Shown: one piece after another, positions 1 to 8,903 of the stretch
Position numbering within the stretch: the stretch's first letter is position 1
Layout of the letters: the number at the start of each line of letters is the position of its first letter
Origin: Thiorhodococcus minor
GTDB lineage: Bacteria; Pseudomonadota; Gammaproteobacteria; Chromatiales; Chromatiaceae
DNA: 35,632 nt
Assembly: GCF_010820565.1 (NCBI RefSeq)
Contig: NZ_JAAIJQ010000059.1
Location: 1 to 35,632, forward strand
Direction: 5' to 3'
Translations under genes and position numbers: made by a program
Notes under the pieces: model-generated
What the model was told of the DNA's origin: nothing
Databases searched by the model: none
Seen by the model: only the letters and a program-made list of their open reading frames with translations

Positions 1-24
1 CTCGGTGATGTGTATAAGTGACAG

Positions 25-88
25 TTGGTCGGTGGTCGGTGGTCAGTGGTCAGTGGTCAGTGGTCAGTGGTCAGTGGTCAGTGGTCAG
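25..88. repeat. Tandem heptamer repeat (GTGGTCA)n
   Basis: About nine head-to-tail copies of a 7-base unit GTGGTCA, the first copies varying to GTGGTCG. The stop codon and last few codons of the minus-strand four-helix-bundle gene lie inside this tract. Related CACTG/GACCAC sequence in the opposite orientation lies just beyond the other end of that gene at 461-493. Confidence 0.9.
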
Positions 89-431
89 CAAGATTGTTGC
101 GGAGGCCAACGAGCATGGCGGAAATTTCTCGCGTTTCGGCTATCCAGGATGTCCCCTTTTCCTTCTCGATATAGCCGATTTCGATGCCGATGTAGATCTG
201 AGTGCGAAGCTCGCCGCAAGAGCCAAGCGCGATATCCATGTAGCGTTGCCGGTCTTTTCCAGAACGACGCTCTACGCCTTCGGCGATATTGCTGGGGACA
301 GAGAGGCTCGAGCGCGTTATCTGGTCCCGAAAACCATAGTCGCGAACCCCCGCAAGCCCTTTGTAGATCTCCGCGCTGAGACGTGCGGACCGCTTCCAAA
401 CCTCAAGATCTTCAAAACGCACAGACGCCAC
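78..431 (-). CDS. Four-helix-bundle protein, S23/IVP-like
   Basis: The 117-residue product matches the four-helix-bundle family first described from proteins encoded in 23S rRNA intervening sequences. Seen: the family opening FEDLEVWKRSARL near residue 6, a central IAEGVERRS stretch and a following long amphipathic helix containing LGSCGELRTQI. Members are small helical proteins that form multimers, and some act as accessory proteins of diversity-generating retroelements. The chromosomal copies have no settled function. The start is a GTG at 431; no ATG lies nearby. The last codons run into the heptamer tract, and similar sequence in inverse orientation sits upstream of the start, so gene and repeats look like one module. 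No rRNA or reverse transcriptase is visible nearby. Confidence 0.85.
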   Translation of the reverse strand: MASVRFEDLEVWKRSARLSAEIYKGLAGVRDYGFRDQITRSSLSVPSNIAEGVERRSGKDRQRYMDIALGSCGELRTQIYIGIEIGYIEKEKGTSWIAETREISAMLVGLRNNLADH

Positions 432-460
432 GGCACTGCTCCAAGCCTATCCCTCGCTCC

Positions 461-493
461 AACTGTCCACTGCCCACTGTTCACTGACCACTC
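461..493. repeat. Inverted counterpart of the heptamer tract
   Basis: The stretch reads as degenerate CACTG/CCACTG units ending in CACTGACCAC, the reverse complement of the GTGGTCAGTG units at 25-88. Together the two tracts bracket the four-helix-bundle gene as imperfect inverted repeats. Confidence 0.65.
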
Positions 494-496
494 CGA

Positions 497-1915
<1,419 letters not shown>

Positions 1916-2257
1916 GGGTTTGCCTCTGGGACGACCGCCGAGGCGGCCAGTGGGCGGTACGAGAGCGTCTCGCCGCTGATGCTGCTAAGCAGCATCGACT
2001 TAGGTGCGAATTGTACAAACCCGATGCGGGAATTGAAATTGCTGTTTCGTCAATCGAAAGGATCAATGCGAAGGAGCGGTCAGCCACCAGCGATCGGCCT
2101 CCAGCTGTTGGTTTGCCGGGGCTCTCGCCTATCGGAGACTTCATCCACTGGATGAGCTCGGGCGGACACCCTAAGACGACCAATCGCGACTGACAGCAAA
2201 AAGCTGGCCGCTGGAGGCTGGAGGCTGGAGGCTGGAAGCTGGTCGCTCTTCTCAGGC
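1916..2257. other. Intergenic region upstream of pycA
   Basis: These 342 bases contain no convincing gene. They should hold the minus-strand promoter of the biotin carboxylase gene, but I could not pick a credible -35/-10 pair. The right end contains the CTGGAGG-type repeat tract listed separately. Confidence 0.5.
2202..2247. repeat. CTGGAGG-type simple repeat tract
   Basis: A run of CTGGAGG/CTGGAAG/CTGGCCG units. Similar tracts occur between genes at about 8862-8898, 16622-16653, 22214-22240, 22330-22363 and 30010-30035, in both orientations and never inside a confident gene. Confidence 0.7.
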
Positions 2258-3595
2258 TCAACGCGTTTCTTGAGGATCGATGATGCGATAGACGCTCGCC
2301 AGGGCGTCGTCGCCGCCGACGTTGCCGGGGAAGATGACGACGGGCAGATCGGGGAAACGCGGATGGTCGGCCGGGCAGCGCACCACGGAGCAGCCGGGGT
2401 GGATCTGGCCCAGCACGCGGGCGGTGCGCAGCGCCAGCCCCTGGCTCAGGGTGTCGTTGGAGGTGATGCCGCCCTTGCTGATGAGGAAGCCGATCTCGCG
2501 CGGGAGGCTCCGCACCAGCCTCACCAAGAATCCGGAGACGCGCTCGCCGAAGGCCAGCCGCTCCGCCTTGGTGGGAAACTGGCGCTCGCCCCGGCTGGTG
2601 TAGAGCACCACGCCACGCCGCTCGTGCTGGGCGGTCTCCAGACGGTCGATCAGCTCGTGGAAGAGTGGCTCCTCGTCCTGGGTCAGACGCTCCAGGTCGA
2701 TCTCGATGGGGACGGCATGGGTCTGCTCGATCAGGGTCTCCAACTGCCGCGTCGACTTGGCCACATGCGAGCCGACCAGCACGACGCCCGGCCGGCCGCC
2801 CCGCACATAGGCCGACATGGCCTCGGCCGCCACGGGCTGCGGGGGCAGGGCCGCGAAGGAGGTCAGCAGGCTGGCGGCGCTGCGGAAGAGGAAGCGCTTC
2901 CCCTGCCCGACCGCGGCGAGCACCTGACGCGCGAAGCTGTCCAGATCGGATTGCTGCTCCCCATCGACCGCGCAGCAGCCGTTGTCCGCCAGCCCGAGCA
3001 GCCGCGCCCCGATGTCGCCGCGCACGTCGGCGAGCGAGAAGCGTTCGACTTCTCCTGCGCGGATACGGCCAGCGGTCTTTTCCTCCACATAGTCGGGCAA
3101 GAAGGCGTGCTGGAAGCCGAAGACGGAGTCGCGCGCAAACTCGGTCTGATTGACGGGGACGGGCTCGCCATCGACCAGCAGAGAGTGCACGGCGTCCCGC
3201 GTGATACGGCCCCCTTCGAAAAAGGCCGGCACCAGGAAGTGCGCATCGAAGGGGCCAAGCTCCTCGGCGATGATGTCCGTCTCCACCGGATAGTGCCCGC
3301 GCAGGGTCGAGTCCGAGCGGCTGACGACGAGCGGCTGGATCGGCCGCCCGGCCTCCTCAAGAGAGGCAAGCGCCTGGCGCAGGTTGACGCAGATCTCGCG
3401 GGTGACGCGCGCCGCGTCCTCGGCGCTCATGCCGCGCGTGTTGCTCAGCACGAAGAAGAGCGGCGCCGCGTCGGTCAGCGCCTCGATCAGGGTCTCCGGA
3501 TCCCAGCGCGTCAGCAGCAGACAGGAGTGGACGGTCTGGGAGCCGGTCGGGTCATCGTCGATGGCGATGATCTTGGTCGTGGGTGTCTGGGTCAT
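2258..3595 (-). CDS. Four-carbon acid sugar kinase family protein (DUF1537)
   Basis: The 445-residue product belongs to the DUF1537 family, whose characterised members phosphorylate four-carbon acid sugars such as threonate, erythronate or 3-oxo-tetronate with ATP. Seen: N-terminal IIAIDDDPTGSQTVH, the substrate-domain signature VSRSDSTLRGHYP, and the C-terminal nucleotide-binding signature FLISKGGITSNDT with a late VVIFPGNVGG. The start was placed at the ATG before TQTPTTKII; longer reading upstream runs through the 73-bp palindromic repeat and is unlikely. It lies about 190 bases downstream of the TPP enzyme on the same strand, separated by that repeat. The usual partners (class II aldolase, tetronate isomerase, dehydrogenase) are absent, so the substrate here may differ from the described pathways. 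Confidence 0.87.
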   Translation of the reverse strand: MTQTPTTKIIAIDDDPTGSQTVHSCLLLTRWDPETLIEALTDAAPLFFVLSNTRGMSAEDAARVTREICVNLRQALASLEEAGRPIQPLVVSRSDSTLRGHYPVETDIIAEELGPFDAHFLVPAFFEGGRITRDAVHSLLVDGEPVPVNQTEFARDSVFGFQHAFLPDYVEEKTAGRIRAGEVERFSLADVRGDIGARLLGLADNGCCAVDGEQQSDLDSFARQVLAAVGQGKRFLFRSAASLLTSFAALPPQPVAAEAMSAYVRGGRPGVVLVGSHVAKSTRQLETLIEQTHAVPIEIDLERLTQDEEPLFHELIDRLETAQHERRGVVLYTSRGERQFPTKAERLAFGERVSGFLVRLVRSLPREIGFLISKGGITSNDTLSQGLALRTARVLGQIHPGCSVVRCPADHPRFPDLPVVIFPGNVGGDDALASVYRIIDPQETR

Positions 3596-3633
3596 GGTCT
3601 GTTCGCTCTGGCGACCGTCTGAATGGAAACGCC

Positions 3634-3706
3634 GTGGGAGCGCCGCCCCGGCGCGACTTGCTCCGGCGTCGGTGCAAACCTCGTCGCGGCGGGGCGCCGC
3701 TCCCAC
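3634..3706. repeat. 73-bp REP-like palindromic element, copy 1
   Basis: Two 24-base arms, 3634-3657 (starting GTGGGAGCG) and 3683-3706 (ending CGCTCCCAC), form an imperfect hairpin around a 25-base centre. A second copy in the same orientation and of the same length lies at 9439-9511. Both are intergenic. The GTGGGAGCGG type resembles REP sequences mobilised by REP-associated tyrosine transposases, and the C-terminal end of such a transposase lies at the right edge of this window. Confidence 0.85.
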
Positions 3707-3781
3707 CCTGGATCGATGGGTTTCGCGGCCATTGGCATCGACGCTCGACATCGGAGGCGTGCCATGGCCGCTCTACCCATC

Positions 3782-6031
3782 CTACGCCGCGCTCTCCAGC
3801 TCCGGCCGCGCCTGCCCCATCAGGGCCTTGGCACGCCGCTCCAGGCTCTCGGGCGAGATGCCGTTGAACGCCATGATCTCGGCCGGGCTCGCGGTGGTCT
3901 CGCCGCGCTGCCAGCCGACCAGGTCCCGCGCCGCCGCGCGGCTGCGCAGCATCACGGGCTCCAGCGCCACGGTCCCGCCGCCGCTCACGCCGATGAGGGC
4001 ATCGCCCTCGAACAGGGCCTCGAAGTCGTCGTCCCCCATGAAGCCGCCATCCGCCTCCGAGCTGTGCGACCAGGCCACGTCGTCCGGGCGATAGAGCCTG
4101 CGCGGGTTGGCGATGGCGACGATGCGCACCCGGTAGCCGGCCGACTCCAAGCGCTCCTTCGCCGCGAAGACCGGCTGGAGCACCATGTCGCCCGTCACGG
4201 CGAAGACGATGGTGCCCAAGGACCCCTGCGCCGATTCGTAGAGACTGATGGCGCCCGCGTCGATCGCCTGGCGCGCCTGCTCCATGCTGGTGTAGACCGG
4301 CAGCGCGGACTTGGAGGCGATGATGCTGATGCACTTGTTGGACTGCCCCACTGCCCAGCCGTAAGCGGCCTGGATCAGGTTGGCGTCCGACGGATAGAGC
4401 AGATAGACGTTGCCGTTGCGCATCTGGCCGCCGATGTAGTTCTCGATCTCGGGCCTCTGGTGGGTCCAGCCGTTGCGGCCCTGCTCCAGCGCGCCGGCGG
4501 TGAACATGGAGACCATCGCCGGGGTCTTGCGCCGCAGCTCGGCCATGGCCTGACCCACGGTCTGGACGATGGGCCAGCCGTTGATGGCGAAGCTCTCGTA
4601 GGACAGCCAGAGCGAGCGCCCGCCGAAGAGCGCCAGGCCAGCCGCGAAGCCGGCGCAGGCGTCCTCGTTCAGCGGCTCGTACACCTGGCCGCTCGGCGAC
4701 TGGTTGTAGAGCGCGTCCTCGGTCGGGTGACGGATCTTCAGGGCCTCGTTGATCGCCTTCATGGCCGAGGCCTCATTGCCGTCGGCGTTGGTGACCACGA
4801 AGTCGGCGTCGCGCTGACCGAGCGCCGCCACCATCTGCGCCAGGGTGCTGGAGGGCACGGCCTTGTCGCCGACCGCGAATGCCTGCGTCGGCAGCTCGCC
4901 GATGTCCGTCAGCGGGCGCTCGAATTCGGTCACCACCGTCCGCCCGGCGGGTCCGCCGCCGGCGCGCTCCATGTTGGATCGCGCCAGGGTCCAGGCCTCG
5001 GGCGAGAGGGCACCGCGCTCGAGCGCGGCGGCGATGCTCGGCTTCTCGGCCGTGTCGCCGGGATAGAGGTTGTGCGACTTGGCACCGCTGGCATGCACAC
5101 CCGCGCCCTTGAGCTGCTTGATGATGAAGACCGTGAGGGTGCCGCCCATCGCCGACTCGGCCGCCTCCCGCATCCCCTCCAGCACGGCCCGCGAGAAGGC
5201 GCGGCGCGCCTCCGGACCGAAGCAGGTGCTGTCCACATAGGCACCGTCCTGGCCCTGGTCGTCGAAGTCTTTGGCGTCGATCAGGATGACGCGCTCGAAG
5301 TCGTGCGCCCGCCAGTAGGCCTCCATCTGGGCGTTGTCCATCAGGGACACCATGGAGTGGTGCTCCTGGCTGAAGCCGTTCCAGACCAGCACCGGCAGGA
5401 AGTTGGTCACCTCGGGATAGGAGGTATGGAAGTGCTTGATGGCCGAGAGGATGTAGGGCTCTCCCAGACCGCCGTCGCCGATGGTGCAAGGAAAGAGCTT
5501 GTCGCGATTGAGATAGGCGCCGGCCATGGCGAAGTGCTGACCCTGGCCGAGCGGGCCAGCTGGCGCCAGCAAGCCGGGGATGGCGCCCGAGAGGTGACCG
5601 AGCAGCCCATCGCGCTCGCGGAAGCGCGCCTGGAGGTCGGTCATGGTGCGGATGCCCATGTCCTCCAAAGAGCCGTCGAGGAACATGGCGCTGTAGAAGC
5701 CGGGCGCATGGTGGCCCACCTCGGTCACGATATTGGTATGCCCCAGCATCGCGAGCGCCGCATAGGCATCCGCCGAGCTGGCGAAGCCGCCTGGGTGGCC
5801 GGACTCCTTGGAGGCGCAGAGCTGCAGGGTGAGGTAGCGCAGCGCGTCGGCGGTCAGCTGGGTCTGGTAGACGGCCGCATCGTCGATCTCCCGGATGCCG
5901 GTTTCGCCGTCGCGAATCGCCGGCTGCCCGCCGAATCGGCCGAAGTCCTGGTCGGCCGCCCCGAAGTGCAGGATGCCTTCGCAGAAGGCCGGGGTGGATT
6001 GGCTGCTGGGGGTCGCGGATGCGGTGGTCAT
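3782..6031 (-). CDS. TPP-dependent transketolase/phosphoketolase-superfamily enzyme
   Basis: A 749-residue protein of the thiamine-diphosphate carbohydrate enzyme class. Seen: a transketolase-like ESGHPGG motif near residue 76, the TPP-binding GDGG...VLVWN motif (about residues 182-215), a following QEHHSM, and in the second half LWLSYESFAINGWPIV, which corresponds to the cofactor-activating glutamate region, then RNGWTHQRPEIENY. The overall organisation is closer to phosphoketolase than to classical transketolase, but the hallmark phosphoketolase motifs differ. From memory, relatives are sometimes annotated as xylulose 5-phosphate 3-epimerase; I cannot confirm this. It is divergently transcribed from an IclR regulator, with two palindromes between them, and is followed by the acid sugar kinase. 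A sugar-phosphate substrate is likely; the exact reaction is unknown. GGGAG precedes the ATG. Confidence 0.8.
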   Translation of the reverse strand: MTTASATPSSQSTPAFCEGILHFGAADQDFGRFGGQPAIRDGETGIREIDDAAVYQTQLTADALRYLTLQLCASKESGHPGGFASSADAYAALAMLGHTNIVTEVGHHAPGFYSAMFLDGSLEDMGIRTMTDLQARFRERDGLLGHLSGAIPGLLAPAGPLGQGQHFAMAGAYLNRDKLFPCTIGDGGLGEPYILSAIKHFHTSYPEVTNFLPVLVWNGFSQEHHSMVSLMDNAQMEAYWRAHDFERVILIDAKDFDDQGQDGAYVDSTCFGPEARRAFSRAVLEGMREAAESAMGGTLTVFIIKQLKGAGVHASGAKSHNLYPGDTAEKPSIAAALERGALSPEAWTLARSNMERAGGGPAGRTVVTEFERPLTDIGELPTQAFAVGDKAVPSSTLAQMVAALGQRDADFVVTNADGNEASAMKAINEALKIRHPTEDALYNQSPSGQVYEPLNEDACAGFAAGLALFGGRSLWLSYESFAINGWPIVQTVGQAMAELRRKTPAMVSMFTAGALEQGRNGWTHQRPEIENYIGGQMRNGNVYLLYPSDANLIQAAYGWAVGQSNKCISIIASKSALPVYTSMEQARQAIDAGAISLYESAQGSLGTIVFAVTGDMVLQPVFAAKERLESAGYRVRIVAIANPRRLYRPDDVAWSHSSEADGGFMGDDDFEALFEGDALIGVSGGGTVALEPVMLRSRAAARDLVGWQRGETTASPAEIMAFNGISPESLERRAKALMGQARPELESAA

Positions 6032-6134
6032 GTCTGGTCTCCCGTCTCAGTTGGTGTCAGTGCCAGGGCCGGTATGTCTCCGGCGTTGGGCACGAATCTA
6101 GGGGAGCACCCAGAATTCCGCAATAAGCAACAGT

Positions 6135-6149
6135 TTTCACATTATGAAA
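6135..6149. promoter_or_regulatory. Palindromic operator candidate 1 (TTTCA-N5-TGAAA)
   Basis: A perfect 15-base palindrome, TTTCACATTATGAAA, lies in the divergent region between the TPP enzyme and the IclR regulator. IclR-family proteins usually bind palindromes of this size in their own divergent promoters. A near copy lies at 6230-6244. Confidence 0.7.
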
Positions 6150-6229
6150 TACGCTCGATTCCTCGACGCATGGCTGCGAGAGCATTGATTTCATTGGCCA
6201 CAGGGCGAGACAGCCGGCGGCGTTTGTGC

Positions 6230-6244
6230 TTCCATATCGTGAAA
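6230..6244. promoter_or_regulatory. Palindromic operator candidate 2 (TTCCA-N5-TGAAA)
   Basis: TTCCATATCGTGAAA is an imperfect version of the palindrome at 6135-6149. Read on the other strand it shares TTTCAC and TATG at the same spacing. It ends 23 bases before the IclR start codon, a placement expected for autoregulation. Confidence 0.65.
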
Positions 6245-6267
6245 TATCCTCACAAGGATCTCTCACC

Positions 6268-7044
6268 ATGCAAGAAAACACTACTCAGGGCGCACGAATC
6301 CAGGTCATCGACCGAGCCGCCACGCTGCTCGATGCCATCGCCCGCTACCCAGACCCCGTCAGCCTCAAGGTCCTGTCCGCCGAGACCGGGCTCCACGCCT
6401 CCACCGCCCACCGCATCCTCGCCTCGCTCATTCAGAACCAGTTCGTCGAGCGCGATGCCGCGGGCCACTACCGGCTCGGCCTGCGCTTGCTGCAGCTCGG
6501 CGTGCGCCTGCACGGCAATGTCGACGTGCGCGCCATTGCCCGCCCCGTCATGGAGGCGCTCAGGGACCAGCTCGGGGAGACCATCAACCTGACCATCCGC
6601 GAGGGCGACGCCGTCGTCTACATCGAGAAGGTCACGCCCAACCGCATGATCCACGTCCAGCAGCTCGTCGGCTCGCGCGCGCCGCTGCACGTCACCGCCG
6701 TCGGCAAGCTCATGCTCGGCGCCGCCGGCGAGGACGCCATGCGCGCCTATGCAAGCCGCACCAACCTCCCGGCCTATACACGCAACAGCATTACCACCCT
6801 GCCCCGCCTCATCGCCGAGTGCAGCGCCTCTTTGGGGCGCGGCTATGCACTGGACGACGAGGAGGCGGAGATGGACGTCGGCTGTATCGGGGTCCTAATC
6901 TATGAAAGCACCGGCAACGTCAGCGCCGGGCTCTCGGTGTCGGCGCCGATCAACCGACGGCGATTGGAGTGGGTGGAGGACTTGGTTGCTGCGGGAAGAA
7001 TACTGTCCAGCCGCCTTGGACACTCAACCGAGAGCCAAGCATGA
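6268..7044 (+). CDS. IclR-family transcriptional regulator
   Basis: This 258-residue protein has the IclR layout. An N-terminal winged helix-turn-helix (about residues 12-75) includes VIDRAATLLDAIARYPDPVS, SAETGLHASTAHRIL and a wing ending HYRLGLRLLQLG. A C-terminal effector-binding domain follows, with TINLTIREGDAVVYIEK and the conserved DDEEAEMDVGCIGVLI near residue 205. IclR regulators bind small carbon metabolites and repress or activate adjacent catabolic genes. The ATG at 6268 was chosen because AAGGA sits 9 bases upstream; an upstream ATG in frame lies inside the operator region. It is divergent from the TPP enzyme and acid sugar kinase genes, which are its likely targets. Confidence 0.9.
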   Translation: MQENTTQGARIQVIDRAATLLDAIARYPDPVSLKVLSAETGLHASTAHRILASLIQNQFVERDAAGHYRLGLRLLQLGVRLHGNVDVRAIARPVMEALRDQLGETINLTIREGDAVVYIEKVTPNRMIHVQQLVGSRAPLHVTAVGKLMLGAAGEDAMRAYASRTNLPAYTRNSITTLPRLIAECSASLGRGYALDDEEAEMDVGCIGVLIYESTGNVSAGLSVSAPINRRRLEWVEDLVAAGRILSSRLGHSTESQA

Positions 7045-7114
7045 AATACCCCAAGCACTGAGGTGCGCCTAGAGCAGAGAGCCAAGGGCTCGACACGATG
7101 AGCGGGAGCTGCAC

Positions 7115-7354
7115 ATGAACGCCTACAAGACCTATGCCCAGTTGGATGCAAGCGGCCGCCTGGTGCTTGAGGGACTGCCCTTCCGGCAAGGGGCACTCGT
7201 CGAGGTGCTGGTCATTGATCAGACGCGTCGACCGGAGGAGCGCGTCGAGAGCTGGCGTGCCTTGATGCGCCATACTCAAGCGCTACCACAGAGTCAGAGC
7301 ATCACCGACGAGGACATTGCGGCCGAGGTCGATCGCCATCGGAGTGGCCGTTGA
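7115..7354 (+). CDS. VapB-like antitoxin partner of a PIN toxin
   Basis: A 79-residue protein with a short beta-rich N-terminus (YAQLDASGRLVLEGLPF and VEVLVI) and a charged C-terminal part, ISDEDIAAEV-like. This organisation is familiar from small antitoxins encoded directly before PIN-domain toxins. It overlaps the next reading frame by four bases (TTGA), the usual coupling of toxin-antitoxin pairs. The toxin frame is truncated, so this may now be an orphan antitoxin. Assignment rests on size, pattern and context rather than on a diagnostic motif. Confidence 0.65.
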   Translation: MNAYKTYAQLDASGRLVLEGLPFRQGALVEVLVIDQTRRPEERVESWRALMRHTQALPQSQSITDEDIAAEVDRHRSGR

Positions 7355-7551
7355 AAGTCGTCATCGACACCAACCTGCTGGTTTCTGCGGTCATCCGGGA
7401 CCGCCTACCCGAGCAGATTCTGCTGTCGAGACGCGCATCCTCTCCGTCCGGCAGTTTGCGTCGATCATCGGATTGGCCAACTCATAGGGCTCGACCCCAT
7501 CCGGCTGAGAGCGGATTCACGGAAATTGTCATGAACCGAGGATTTCCCTAG
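7351..7551 (+). pseudogene. Truncated PIN-domain toxin remnant (VapC-like)
   Basis: The frame opens with a TTG codon coupled to the antitoxin stop and encodes KVVIDTNLLVSAVIRD, the canonical PIN start with the first metal-binding aspartate. After about residue 25 the similarity stops, and the remaining 40 residues are rich in Ser, Arg and Pro, unlike a PIN domain. A different frame over about 7425-7485 reads TRILSVRQFASIIGLANS and then stops. This suggests an internal deletion or frameshift joining the toxin N-terminus to the tail of another reading frame. The other PIN acidic residues are missing, so the protein should be inactive. PIN toxins are RNA endonucleases. Confidence 0.7.
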
Positions 7552-7554
7552 ACT
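7526..7554 (+). promoter_or_regulatory. Sigma70-type promoter candidate for the GST-like gene
   Basis: TTGTCA (5 of 6 matches to the -35 consensus) is followed by a 17-base spacer and TAGACT (4 of 6 for the -10). It lies in a locally AT-richer stretch about 105 bases before the GST-like start codon. Confidence 0.45.
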
Positions 7555-7658
7555 GAAAAATTAGCATCCTCTAAATTACTTAAATCCTACGAGTCGGGCC
7601 TGGTGAAACCTGAGCCGACTTGGTGCCGGTCGTCCACAGCAGTAAACGGGGGGACTCA

Positions 7659-8264
7659 ATGCTACTTCGACACTCACACGCCTCGCCCTACTCGCGCAAG
7701 ATCACGGTCTTGCTTCACGAGACGGGCCTAATCGACGACGTTCGTCTGGAAGATGCCGACGGTTGGGACGAGCCCGATGCGCTGGTCCGAGAAAACCCGC
7801 TCTCCACGGTTCCAACCCTGACGCTGCACGACGGCCGGGCGCTCTTCGACAGCGCGGTGATCTGCGAGTACCTGGATCGCCAGCACGCCGGGCGCGCCAT
7901 GATCCCCAAGACCGGGGAGCTGCACTGCCAGGTGCTGCTCGATCAGGCCTTGGCGGACGGCATCATGGGCTGCGCCGAGCTGATCGCCATGGAGCGGGAG
8001 AAGCGCCCGGAGGCACTGAGGTGGGATGAATGGGTGGCGCTCAAGCAGCGCGCCATCGAGCGATCGCTCGACAGGCTGGAGCAAAATACCGAAGCCCTGA
8101 CCGACCGCGTCGATCTCGGCACCATCTCGGTCGCCGTGGCACTCGGCTATCTCGACTCCCGCAACCTCGTCGGCGACTGGCGGGGGAGCCGTCCCGCGCT
8201 GGCATCCTGGTTTGCGGAATACAGCCAGCGCCCATCGATGACGGCGACAGCGCCGCCGGCCTGA
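7659..8264 (+). CDS. Glutathione S-transferase-like protein
   Basis: The 201-residue protein has the glutathione S-transferase layout. An N-terminal thioredoxin-like domain contains HASPYSRKITVLLHE (residues 5-19, with the Ser/Tyr usually near the glutathione thiol), the cis-proline segment NPLSTVPTL near residue 45 and the glutathione-binding DSAVICEYLD. An all-helical C-terminal domain contains LGTISVAVALGYLD. The ATG was chosen because GGGGGGA lies just upstream; an upstream TTG would add 13 residues. Cytosolic; substrate unknown. It stands alone between the broken toxin-antitoxin pair and the convergent Mrp-type cluster. Confidence 0.85.
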   Translation: MLLRHSHASPYSRKITVLLHETGLIDDVRLEDADGWDEPDALVRENPLSTVPTLTLHDGRALFDSAVICEYLDRQHAGRAMIPKTGELHCQVLLDQALADGIMGCAELIAMEREKRPEALRWDEWVALKQRAIERSLDRLEQNTEALTDRVDLGTISVAVALGYLDSRNLVGDWRGSRPALASWFAEYSQRPSMTATAPPA

Positions 8265-8302
8265 CGCCGGATCGCGCAGCGCCAAGGGACCGGCGACGAG
8301 GC

Positions 8303-8776
8303 TCAGATTCGGGCGATCGCCCGCTCCATCTCCTCCTTGATCGCGGCGCCAGCGCCCTCCGGATCCGTCTGCTGGACGTCGATCCAGTGGACATACATGT
8401 CCTCGCCTTCCATCTCCAGCGTCACCGTGCCTGGCGTCAGGGTGATGCTGTTGGCCAGGATGAGGCGCTGGTAGGGCGCTGTCAGCCCGGTCTTGACCCG
8501 CACGATCCCCGGATTGATCGGCAAGCTCGGGCTGAGCACACGCCTAGCGACGTCGATATTCGCCAGGACCAGGTTCTTGAGGAAGACCGGCAGATAGGCC
8601 AACAGCGGCAGCAGCCGCCATGACCGCTCCGACGCGCCCGCCCGCTGGGCCGGGATGGCCAGCCAGACGACGGCCGCCGAGATCAGGAGACCGGCGACCA
8701 GCTCTTGCGGGTCCAGGCTGTTGGTGAGTCCGAGCCAGACGATAAAGAGAATCAAGCCCCATTGAAACCGCTGCAT
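8303..8776 (-). CDS. mrpE: Na+/H+ antiporter subunit E (MrpE/MnhE, MbxA-like)
   Basis: A 157-residue membrane protein of the MnhE family. Two hydrophobic N-terminal helices (QWGLILFIVWLGLTNSLDP; LVAGLLISAAVVWLAI) are followed by VFLKNLVLANIDVARRVL and the family block VRVKTGLTAPYQRLILANSITLTPGTVTLEMEG, ending with a cytoplasmic tail. MrpE is a structural membrane subunit of Mrp antiporters and of the MBH/MBX/MBS complexes. It is the last gene of the 13-gene cluster, 127 bases beyond the NuoI-like gene, whereas in the archaeal operons the equivalent gene comes first (from memory). The gap before it carries a GGGTGGAC hairpin repeat and a CTGGAGG tract. Confidence 0.9.
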   Translation of the reverse strand: MQRFQWGLILFIVWLGLTNSLDPQELVAGLLISAAVVWLAIPAQRAGASERSWRLLPLLAYLPVFLKNLVLANIDVARRVLSPSLPINPGIVRVKTGLTAPYQRLILANSITLTPGTVTLEMEGEDMYVHWIDVQQTDPEGAGAAIKEEMERAIARI

Positions 8777-8830
8777 GGATGTCTCTCTTAGGCGTTTGAA
8801 TAACCGGGCGAGCTAGCCGATACACCCGTA

Positions 8831-8858
8831 GGGTGGACGAGCGAGAGCGAAGTCTACC
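8831..8858. repeat. GGGTGGAC dispersed hairpin repeat, copy 1
   Basis: A short imperfect inverted repeat, GGGTGGACGAGCG followed by CGAAGTCTACC. Related copies lie at 9346-9372, 9529-9555, 9574-9601 (inverse), 22101-22128 and 33116-33143, with a partial copy at about 30118-30137. All are intergenic. Confidence 0.8.
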
Positions 8859-8903
8859 ACCCGCTGGAGGCTGGCCGCTGGAAGCTGGCGGCTGAAAGCG
8901 CCC

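Noticed and set aside
2270-3622. A 450-residue plus-strand frame
   Set aside because: Antisense shadow of the DUF1537 kinase, with the composition bias typical of such shadows.
3623-6592. A 989-residue plus-strand open frame
   Set aside because: It lies antisense to the TPP enzyme and over the IclR start, is low in complexity (Arg, Gly, Ala, His) and matches no family; it is a product of high GC.
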